A stretch of 64,000 nucleotides of DNA, taken from assembly GCA_949752795.1 (NCBI GenBank), contig CATKHW010000008.1:3348001-3412000 (forward strand), in the 5' to 3' direction. The notes below the pieces were generated by a model. The model was not told where the DNA came from. It saw only the letters and a list, made by a program, of their open reading frames with translations, and ran no database searches. Numbering within the stretch: position 1 is the first letter of the stretch; every line of letters begins with the position of its first letter. The position numbers and the translations under genes are program-made. This document shows, piece by piece, positions 50,580-62,732 of the stretch. The DNA is from Hyperoodon ampullatus (taxonomy: Eukaryota > Chordata > Mammalia > Artiodactyla > Ziphiidae).

Positions 50580-53049
50580 CACAATGCTCCATGAGACTTG
50601 TCATCACAAGGCTCCATGGTTTTCTCATCACAATGCCCCAGGACCTTGTCAACACAATGCTCCATTACCCTGTCATCACAATACTCCATGAACATTTTCA
50701 GCCCAATGCTCCATGACCTTCTTATCACAATGCTCCATGACCCTGTCATCACAATGCTCCATGACCACTGTCATCACAGAGCTCCATGACCCCTGACAAC
50801 ACAATGATATGGGAATCTTGTATTCAAAATGCTCCATGTCCCCTGTCATCACAATGCTCCATGCCCTTGTCATCACAATGCTCCATGAAGCCTCTCATCA
50901 CATTGCTCCATGCCCTTGTCATTACAAACCTCCATGATCCATGTATCACAGTGTTCCGTGCCCTTGCCATCACAAAGCTCTATGCCCACTCTCATCACAG
51001 TAATCCATGAAAATTTTCAGACCAATGCTTGATACCCTTGTCCTCACAATCCTCCATTGCCCATGTCATATCCATGCTCCTTGAACCCTGCCATCACAAT
51101 GTTCTAGGGTCTTGTCATCAGAAGGATCCAATACCCATGTAATCACAATGCTCCATGCCCCTTTTCATCAGAATGCTCCATGAGAATTGTCACCAAAAGG
51201 CTCCATGGTCCTCTCATCACAATGCTCCAGTACCTTGTCATCACAATGGTCCATGCCCACTTCATCAAAAGGCTCTGTGAAATTTGTCACCACAATGCTC
51301 CATGAAAATTTCATCACAATGCTCTTTTACCCATGTCTTCACTATGCTCCATGCATTTGTCAGCAAATGCTCCATGATGCTTGTCATCACAATGCTCGAT
51401 ACTCTTCTCATCACAATGCTCCATGCCCTTGTCATTACAATCCTCCATGACACATGTATCAAGTGTTCGGTGCCCTAGTCATCACAATGCTCCATGCCGA
51501 ATCTCATCACAATAATCCATGAAATTTTCAGACCAATGTTCCATTCACTTTTCATCACAATGCTCCATTACCCCTGTCATAACAATGCTCCATGACCCCT
51601 GCCATCACAATGTTCCACGGCCTTGTCATCCAAAGCTCCATGACCCTTGTCATCATAGTGCTCCAAGACCTCTGTAATCACAGTGCTCCATGCCCTTGTC
51701 GTCACAATGATTCATGACGCATATCATCAGAATGCTCCATGGCCTTCTCATGAAAATGCTCCATTCCCTTGTCATCACAATGCTCCAGGAACCCTGGATT
51801 CACAATGCTCCATGCCCCTTGTCATTACAGTGCTCCATGACGCTCGTCATCACAATTATCCGTGATCTTCTCATCACAATGCTCCACGGTCTTGCCATCA
51901 CAATGCTCCATGCCCTGGTCATCACAATGCTCCATGTCCAATGTCATCACCATTCTCCACATCCCTGTCATCACAATGCTCCATGACACTTCTTATCACA
52001 ATGTTACATGATCTTGTGATCACAATTCTCCATGCACTTGTCATCGCAATGCTCTATGATCCCTGTCATAGCAAGCTCCATGAGCTTGTCATCACAATGC
52101 TTCACGACATTGTCATCAAAATCCTCAATGGCACTTGTCATCACAATTCTCCAGACCTTGTAATCACAATGCTCCACGACCCTTGTCATCACAATGTTCC
52201 AAGCCCTTGTCATCAAAATGCTCCATTACCTTTGTCATCACAATCCTCCATGACACTTGGTATCACAATGCTCCATGCCATTGTCATCACAATGGACAAT
52301 CACATATATCATCACAATGCTCCCTGACACCTGTCTTCACAATATTCCATAACCTTGTCATCACAATGTTCCATGCCCTTGTCATCACAATGCACCATGC
52401 CCACTGTCATCACAATAATCCATGAATCATGTCAGACCAATGTTCCATGCCCCTGTCATCACAATGCTCCATGCCATTGTCATCACAATGCTCCATGACC
52501 CCGGTCATCACAATGCTCCGTGACTCCAGTCATCACAATGCTTCATGGCCTTTGTCATCACAATGTTCCATGCCCTCGTCACACAAGTCTCTGTGACCTT
52601 TGTCACCACAATGCTCCATGTCCTTGAATTCACAAAGCTCCCTGACGCATGTCATCAGAATGCTCCATTGCTTTCTCATCACAATGCTCCTTGCCCTTGT
52701 CATCACAATGCATCAAAACCCCTGTAATCACAATGCTCCAGGCACCTTTTCATCAGAATGTTCCATGGCCCTTTTCATCCAAATGCTCCATGACCCCTGA
52801 CATCACAGTGTTCCATAAACACTGTCATCAAAATATTCCCTGATACTTTTCATCAAATTGCTCCATGACACTGTCATCAAAATGCTCCCTGCCCTTCTCA
52901 TCACAATGCACCACGACCTTGTCATCAAAATGCTCCATGAACTTTGTCATCACAAAAATCCATGACCCTTGACATCACAATGCTCCATGCCATTTTCATC
53001 ACAATGCTTCATGACCCCTGTAATCACAATGCTCCATGCACCTTTTGAT
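50580..53049. repeat. Tandem higher-order repeat of 2,470 bp, copy 1
   Basis: It matches 53050-55520 at an offset of 2,470-2,471 (50598/53068, 51683/54154, 52545/55016). It contains the odd monomer AATGATATGGGAATCTTG near 50810, repeated near 53281. The two copies are directly adjacent. Confidence 0.85.
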
Positions 53050-55520
53050 CAGAATGCTCCATGAGACTTGTCATCTCAAGGCTTCATGGTTTTCTCATCA
53101 CAATGCCCCAGGACCTTGTCATCACAATGCCCCATAACCGTGTCATCACAATACTCCATGAACATTTTCAGCCCAATGCTCCATGACCTTCTTATCACAA
53201 TGCTCCATGACCCTGTCATCACAATGCTCCATGACCACTGTCATCACAGAGCTCCATGACCCCTGACAACACAATGATATGGGAATCTTGTATTCAAAAT
53301 GCTCCATGACCCTTGTCATCACAATGCTCCATGCCCTTGTCATCACAATGCTCCATGAAGCCTCTCATCACATTGCTCCATGCCCTTGTCATTACAAACA
53401 TCCATGATCCATGTATCACAGTGTTACGTGCCCTTGTCATCACAATGCTCTATGCCCACTCTCATCACAGTAATCCATGAAAGTTTTCAGACCAATGCTC
53501 GATACCCTTGTCTTCACAATCCTCCATTGCCCATGTCATAACCATGCTCCATGAATCCTGCCATCACAATGTTCTACGGTCTTGTCATCAGAAGGATCCA
53601 ATACCCCTGTAATCACAAAGATCCATGCCCCTTTTCATCAGAATGCTCCATGAGAATTGTCACCAAAAGGCTCCATGGTCCTCTCATCACAATGCTCCAG
53701 TACCTTGTCATCTCACTCGTCCATGCCCACTTAATCAAAAGGCTCTGTGAAATTTGTCACCACAATGCACCATGAAAATTTCATCAAAATGCTCTTTTAC
53801 CCATGTCTTCACTATGCTCCATGTCTTTGTCAGCACAATGCTCCATGACGCTTGTCATCACAATGCTCGATACACTTCTCATCACAATGCTCCATGCCCT
53901 TTTCATTACAATCCTCCATGACACATGTATCAAGTGTTCGGTGCCCTAGTCATCACAATGCTCCATGCCGAATCTCATCACAATAATCCATGAAACTTTC
54001 AGACCAAGGTTCCATGCACTTTACACCACAATGCTCCATTACCCCTGTCATAACAATGCTCCATGACCCCTGCCATCACAATGTTCCACGGCCTTGTCAT
54101 CCAAAGCTCCATGACCCTTGTCATCATAGTGCTCCAAGACCTCTGTAATCACAATGCTCCATGCCCTTGTCGTCACAATGATTCACGACGCAGGTCATCA
54201 GAATGCTCCATGGCCTTCTCATGAAAATGCTCCATTCCCTTGTCATCACAATGCTCCAGGAACCCTGGATTCACAATGCTCCATGCCCCTTGTCATTACA
54301 GTGCTCCATGACGCTCGTCATCACAATTATCCGTGATCTTCTCATCACAATGCTCCACGGTCTTGCCATCAAAATGCTCCATGCCCTGGTCATCACAATG
54401 CTCCATGTCCAATGTCATCACAATTCTCCACGTCCTTGTCATCACAATGCTCCATGACACTTCTTATCACAATGTTACATGATCTTGTGATCACAATTCT
54501 CCATGCACTTCTCATCAGAATGCTCTATGATCCCTGTCATAGCAAGCTCCATGAGCTTGTCATCACAATGCTTCACGACATTGTCATCAAAATTCTCAAT
54601 GGCACTTGTCATCACAATGCTCCAGCCCTTGTAATCACAATGCTGCATGACCCTTATCATCACAATGTTCCAAGCCCTTGTCATCAAAATGCTCCATTAC
54701 CTTTGTCATCGCAATCCTCCGTGACACTTGGTATCACAATGCTCCATGCCATTGTCATCACAATGGACAATGACATATGTCATCACAATGCTCCCTGACA
54801 CCTGTTTCCACAATACTCCATAACCTTCTCATCACAATGTTCCATGACCTTGTCATCACAATGCACCATGCCCACTGTCATCACAATAATCCATGAAACA
54901 TGTCAGACCAATGTTCCATGCCCCTGTCATCACAATGCTCCATGCCCTCGTCATCACAATGCTCCATGACCCCGGTCATCACAATGCTCCGTGACTCCAG
55001 TCATCAAAATGCTTCATGACCTTTGTCATCACAATGTTCCATGCCCTCGTCACACAAGGCTCTGTGACCTTTGTCACCACAATACTCCATGTCCTTGTCA
55101 TCACAAAGCTCCATGACGCATGTCATCGGAATGCTCCATTGCTTTCTGATCACAATGCTCCTTGCCCTTGTCATCACAATGCTTCAAAACCCCTGTAATC
55201 ACAATGCTCCATGCACCTTTTCATCAGAATGCTCCATGGCCCTTTTCATCAAATGCTCCATGACCCATGACATCACAGTGTTCCATAACCCTTGTCATCA
55301 AAATGATCCATGATACTTTTCATCAATTTGCTCCATAACCCTGTCATCACAATGCTCCCTGCCCTTCTTATCACAATGCACCACGACCTTGTCATCAAAA
55401 TGCTCCATGACCTTTGTCATCACAAAGCTCCATGACCCTTGGCATCACAATGCTCCATGCCATTTCATCACAATGCTCCATGAAACTTCTCATCACATTG
55501 CTCCATGCCGTTGTCAGCAC
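53050..55520. repeat. Tandem higher-order repeat of 2,470 bp, copy 2
   Basis: It is directly adjacent to copy 1 and has the same variant order, including AATGATATGGGAATCTTG. A single-base length difference arises between about 53.1 and 54.1 kb. Confidence 0.85.
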
Positions 55521-58500
55521 AATGCTCCATGACGCTTGTCATCACAATGGTCGATACTCTTCTCATCACAATGCTCCATGCCCTTGTCACTACAATCCCA
55601 CATGACACAGGTATCACAGTGTTCCGTGCCCTAGTCATCACAATGCTCCATGCCTAATCTCATCACAATAATCCATGAAATTTTCAGACCAATGTTCCCT
55701 GCTCTTGTCATCAAAATGCTAAATTACCCCTGTCATAACAATTCTCCATGACCCCTGCCATCACAATGTTCCACCGCCTTGGCATCCAAGGCTCCATGAC
55801 CTTTGTCATCACAATGCTCCAAGACCCCTGTAATCACAATGCTCCATGCCCTTGTCATCACAAAGATCCATGACACATGTCATCAGAATGCTCCATGGCC
55901 TTCTCATCAAAATGCTCCATGCCCTTGTCATCACAATGCTCCAAGACCCCTGTAATCACAATGCTCCATGCCCCTATTCATCAGAATGCTACATGAGACG
56001 TGTCATCAAAAGGCTCCATGGTCTTCTCATCACACTGCTCCAGGACCTTGTCATCACAATGCTCCATTCCCTTGTCATCACAATGCTCCTTGACCACTGT
56101 CATCACAGTACTCCATGAATATATTCTGGCCAATGCTCCATGACCTTCTCATCACAATGCTCCATGATACTTCTCATCACAATGTTACATGATCTTTTCA
56201 TCACAATTCTCCATGCACTTGTCATCGCAATGCTTTATGACCCCTGTCATTGCAAGCTCCATGCGCTTGTCATCACAATGCTTCACGACGTTGTCATCAA
56301 AATTCTCGATGGCACTTGTCATCACAATGCTCCATGACCATTGTCATCACAAAGTTCCAAGCCCTTGTCATCAAAATGCTGCATTACCTTTGTCATCACA
56401 ATCCTCCATCACACTTTGTATCACAAAGCTCCATGCCATTGTCATCACAATGGACAATGACATATGTCATCACAATGCTCCATGACTCCAGTCATCACAA
56501 TGCTTCATGACATTTGTCATCACAATTGTCCATGCCCTCGTCACAAGGCTATGTGACCTTTCTCACCACAATGCTCCATGCCCTTGTCATCACAATGCTC
56601 CATGCCCACTGTCATCACAATAATCCATGAAACTTTTCCGACCAATGATCCATGCCCTCTTCACAGAAGGCTCGGTGGTCATTGTCACCACAATGATCCA
56701 TGAACTTTTCATCACGATGCTCTTTGTCCCTTGTCATCACAATGCTCCATGCCTTTGTCAGCACAATGCTCCCTGACCCATGTCATCTCAATGAGCTATG
56801 CGCTTGTCATCACAATGCTCCACATCCTTTTCATCGCTATGCTCCATAAAACTTGTCATCACAATGCTCCATGCACTTCTCATCAAAATGTTCTCTCAAC
56901 ACATATATCACAATGTTCCATCTCTAGTAATCACAATACTCCCTCACCGCTGTCATCACAATGTTCCATGACCCCTGTCATCATAGTGCTACATGCCCTT
57001 ATCATCACAATGCTCCATGACCCCTGACATCACAATGTTCCATAACCCTTGTCATCAAAATATTCCATGACCCGTTTCATCAAATTGCTCCATGACACTG
57101 TTATCACAATGCTCCGTGCACTTCTCATCACAATGCACATCGCCCTTGTCATCAAAATGCCCCATGACCTTTGTCATCACAAAGCTCCATTAGCCCTGTC
57201 ATAACAATGATCCATGAACCCTGCCATCACAAGGTTCCGCGGCCTTGTCATCACAAGCATCCATGACCCTTGTCATCACAATGCTCCAAGACCACTGTAA
57301 TCACAATGCTCCATGCCCTTGTCATCACAAAGCTCCATGACGCCTGTCATCTGAATGCTCCATGGCCTTCTCATCACAATGCTCCATGCCCTTGTCATCA
57401 CAATGCTCCAACAGCCCTTTAATCACAATGCTCCATGCCCCTTTTAATCTCAATGCTCCATGAACACTGTCATCACAATGCACCGTGTCCATCACCATAA
57501 TATTTCATGCTATTGTCATCAAAATGAAATCAAACTGCTCAATGACCTTTGTCACCACAATGCTCCATGAAATTTTTATCACAATGCTCTGTGACACTTG
57601 TCATCACAAAGCTCCATGCCTTTGTCAGCACAATGCTGCATGACCCCTTTCATCAAAATGCTCCATGAACCCTGACATCACAATGTTCCATAACCCCTGT
57701 CATCACAATGTTCCATGACACTTTTCATTAAATTGCTCCATGGACCTCTCATCACAATGCTCCCTTCCCTTCACAACATAAAGCAACACGCCCTTGTCAT
57801 CAAAATGCCTCATGACCTTTGTCATCACACATCACCATGACACTTGGCATCACAATGCTACATACCATTGTCATCACAATTCTCCATGAACCCTCTCATC
57901 ATATTGTTCCATGTCCTTGTCAGCACAAATCTCTATGACGCTTGTCATCACAATGCTCCAGGCCCTTGTCATTACAGTCCTCCATGACCCATGTATCACA
58001 GTGTTCCTTGCCCTTGTAATCACAATGCTCCATGCCCACTCTCATCACAATAATCCATGAAAATTTTCAGACCAATTCTCCATGCCCTTGTCATCACAAT
58101 GCTCCATTACACTTGTCATAACAATGCTCCATGACCCCTGCCATCACAATATTGCACGGCCTTCTCATCACAAGGCTCCAGACCCTTGTCATCACAATGC
58201 TCCAAGACCCCTGTAATCACAATGCTCCATGCCCTTGTCATCACAAAGCTCCATGACGCATGTCATCAGAATGCACCTCGGCCTTCTCATCACATTTCTC
58301 CATGTCCTTGTCATCACAATGCTCCAAGAACCCTGTCATCACAATGCATCATGCCCATCATCATAATTCTTCACGCCATTGTCATCACAATGCACCATGA
58401 CATATGTCATCACAATGCTCCCTGACACCTGTCTTCACAATACTACATGACCTTGTCATAACAATGTTCCATTCCTTTGTTATCACAATGTGCCATGCCC

Positions 58501-59529
58501 ACCCTCATAGCAATAATCCATGAAACTTTTCAGACCAATTCTCCATGCCCCTGTCATCACAATGCTCCATGCCCTTGTAATCACAATGCTCCATGAAACC
58601 TCACATCATAATGCTCCGTGAATCCAGTCATAACAATGCTTTATGACCTTTGTCATCATAATGGTCCATTCCCTCGTCATCACAATGCTCTGTAACACTT
58701 GTCATCACAATGCTCCATGCCTTTGTCATAACAGTGCTCCATGACCTTGTCATCACAATGGACAATGACATATATCATCACAATGCTCCCTGGCACCTGT
58801 CTTCACAATATTCCATGACCTTGTCATCACAATGTTCCATGCCCTTGTCATCAAAATGCGCCATACCCACTGTCATCACAATATTCCATGAAACATGTCA
58901 GACCAATGTTCCATGCCCCTGTCATCACAATGCTCCATGCCCTTGTCATCACAGTGCTCCAAGACCCGTGTAATCACAATGCTCCATGTCCTTGTCATCA
59001 CAAAGCTTCATGACGCATGTCATCAGAATGCTCCATTGATTTCTCATCACAATGCTCCATGCCCTTGTAATCACATTGCTTCAAAACCCCTGTAATCTCA
59101 ATGCTCCATGCACCTTTTCATCAGAATGCTCCATGCCCTTGTCATCACAATGCTCCATGACCCTTGTCATCACAGTGTTCCAAGCCCTTGTCATCAAAAT
59201 GCTCCATTACGTTTATCATCACAATCCTCCATGACACTTGGTATCACAATGCTCCATGCCCTTGTCATCACAATGCTCCATGACCCCTGTCATCACAATG
59301 TTCCGTGACTCCAGTCATCACAATGATTCATGACCTTCCTCATCACAATGGTCCATGCCCTAGTCACACAAGGCTCTGTGATCTTTGTCACCACAATGCT
59401 CCATGAAATTTTCATCACAATGCTCTGTGTCCCTTGTCATCACAATGCTCCATGCCTTTGTCAGCACAATACTCCATGACACTTGTCATCAAAAAGCTCC
59501 ATGCACTTGGCAGCACAATACTCCATGAC

Positions 59530-61312
59530 ACATGTCATCACAATGTGTCATGCTCTTTTCATCACAGTGCTCCACATCCTTTTCATCGCTATGCTCCATA
59601 AAACTTGTCATCACAATGCTCCATGCACTTCTCATCAAAATGCTCTCTCACCACATATATCACAATGTTCCATCACTCGTCATCACAATACTCGCTCACC
59701 CTTGTCATCACAATGTTCCATGACCACTGTCATCACAGTGCTACATGCCCTTATCATCACAATGCTCCATGACCCCTGACATCACAATGTTCCATAACCC
59801 CTGTCATCAAAATGTTCCATGACTCTTTTCATCAATTTGCTCCATGACCCTGTCATCACAATGCTCCCTGCCCTTCTCATCACAATGCACCACGACCTTG
59901 TCATCAAAATGCTCCATGACCTTTTTCATCACAAAGCTCCATGACTCTTGGCATCACAATGCTCCATGCCATTTCATCACAATGCTACATGAAAGCTCTC
60001 ATCATATTGCTCCATGCCCTTGTCAGCACAATGCTCCATGACCCCTGTCATCACAATGCTCGATACACTTCTCATCACAATGCTCCATGCCCTTGTCATT
60101 ACAATCCTCCATGACACATGTATCACAGTGTTCCGTGCCCTAGTCATCACAGTGTTCCATGCCGAATCTCATCACAATAATCCATGAAATTTTCAGACCA
60201 ATGTTCCATGCCCTTGTCATCACAATGCTCCATTACCCCTGTCATAACAATGCTCCATGACCCCTGCCATCACAATGTTCCACCGCCTTGTCATCCAAGG
60301 CTCCATGACCCTTGTCATCACAATGCTCCAAGACCCCTGTAATCACAATGCTCCTTGCCCTTGTCGTCACAAAGATCCATGACCCATGTCATCAGAATGC
60401 TCCATGGCCTTCTCATCACAATGCTCCATGCCCTTGTAATCACAATGCTCCAAGACCCCTGTAATCACAATGCTCCATGCCCCTATTCATCAGAATGCTC
60501 CATGAGACTTGTCATCAAAGGCTCCATGGTCTTCTCATCACACTGCTCCAGGACCTTGTCATCACAAGGCTCCATTCCCTTGTCATCACAAAGCTCCTTG
60601 ACCACTGTCATCACAATACTTCTTGAACATTTTCAGGACAATGCTCCATGACCTTCTCATCACTATGCTCCATGACCCTTGTCATCACAATGCTCCAAGA
60701 ACCCTGTAATCACAATGCTCCATGTCCTTGTCATCACAAAGCTCCATGACGCATGTCATCAGAATGCTCCATTGCCTTCTCATCACAATGCTCCATGCCC
60801 TTGTCATCACATTGCTTCAAAACCCCTGTAATCTCAATGCTCCATGCACCTTTTCATCATAATGCTCCATGCCCTTGTCATCACAATGCTCCATGACCCT
60901 TGTCATAGCAATGTTCCAAGCCCTTGTCATCAAAATGCTCCATTACATTTGTCATCACAATCCTCAATGACACTTGGTATCACAATGCTCCATGCCATTG
61001 TCATCACAATGGACAATGACATATGTCACCACAATGCTCACTGACACCTGTCTTCACAATACTCCATGACATTGTCATCACAATGTTCCATGCCCTTGTC
61101 ATCACAATGCGCCATGCCCACTGTCATCACAATAATCCATGAAAAATGTCAGACCAATGCTCCATGCCCCTGTCATCACAATGCTCCATGTCCTTGTCAT
61201 CACAATGCTCCATGACCCCTGTCATCACAGTGCTCCGTGACTCCAGTCATCACAATGCTTCATGACTTTGTCCTCACAATGGTCCATGCCCTCGTCACAC
61301 AAGGCTCTGTGA
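59530..61312. repeat. Higher-order repeat of 2,689 bp, copy 1 (very recent duplication)
   Basis: It is nearly identical to 62219-64000 at an offset of 2,688-2,689. The first half, for example 59844-60041 against 62533-62730, gives the same translation over 65 residues. This is the youngest duplication in the window. Confidence 0.9.
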
Positions 61313-61699
61313 CCTTTGTCACTACAATGATCCATGCCCTTGTCATCTCAATTCTCCATGCCCACTGTTCTCACAGTTATCCATGAAACTTGTCAGACCA
61401 ATGTTCCATGCCCCTGTCATCACATTGCTCCATGCCCTTGTCATCACAATGCTCCATGACCCCTGTCATCACAGTGCTCCGTTACTCCACTCATCACAAT
61501 GATTCATGACCTTTCTCATCTCAATGGTCCATGCCCTCGTCACACAAGGCTCTGTGATCTTTGTCACCACAATGCTCCATGGAATTTTCATCACAATGCT
61601 CTGTGTCCCTTGTCATCACAATGCTCCATGCCTTTGTCAGCACAATGCTCCATGACACTTGTCATCAAAATGATCCATGTGTTTCTCAGCACAATGCTC

Positions 61700-62732
61700 C
61701 CTGACAAATGTCATCACAATGTGCCATGCTCTTTTCATCACAATGCTCCACATCCTTTTCATCGCTATGCTCCATAAAACTTGTCATCACAATGTTCCAT
61801 GCACTTCTCATCAAAATGCTCTCTCACCACATATATCAAAATGTTCCATCACTAGTCATCACAATACTCGCACACCCCTGTCATCACAATGTTCCATGAC
61901 CACTGTCATCACAGTGCTACATGCTCTTATCATCACAATGCTCCATGACCGGTGACATCACAATGATCCATAACCCCTGTCATCAAAATGTTCCATGATA
62001 CATTTCATCAATTTTCTCCATGACCCTGTCATCACAATGCTCCATGCCCTTCTCATCACAATGCACCACGACCTTGTCATCAAAATGCTCCTTGACCTTT
62101 GTCATCACAAAGATCCATGACACTTGGCATCACAGTGCTCCTTGCCATTTCATCACAATGCTACATGTAACCTCCCATCACATTGCTCCATGCCCTTGTC
62201 AGCACAATGCTCCATGAAACATGTCATCACAATGTGCCATGCTCTTTTCATCACAATGCTCCACATCCTTTTCATCACTATGCTCCATAAAACTTGTCAT
62301 CACAATGCTCCATGAACTTCTCATCAAAATGCTCTCTCACCACATATATCACAATGTTCCATCACTAGTCATCACAATACTCGCTCACCCCTGTCATCAC
62401 AATGTTCCATGACCACTGTCATCACAGTGCTACATGCCCTTATCATCACAATGCTCCATGACCCCTGACATCACAATGTTCCATAACCCCTGTCATCAAA
62501 ATGTTCCATGACACTTTTCATCAATTTGCTCCATGACCCTGTCATCACAATGCTCCCTGCCCTTCTCATCACAATGCACCACGACCTTGTCATCAAAATG
62601 CTCCATGACCTTTTTCATCACAAAGCTCCATGACTCTTGGCATCACAATGCTCCATGCCATTTCATCACAATGCTACATGAAAGCTCTCATCACATTGCT
62701 CCATGCCCTTGTCAGCACAATGCTCCATGACC
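61700..62732. repeat. 513-bp tandem duplication of the CATCACTAG block
   Basis: Two copies of a block beginning at the ACAAATGTCATCAC or ACATGTCATCAC unit lie 513 bp apart (61708 and 62221). The first copy corresponds to 59.5-60.0 kb at an offset of 2,176 and the second at 2,689, so the breakpoint is near 62215. Confidence 0.8.
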
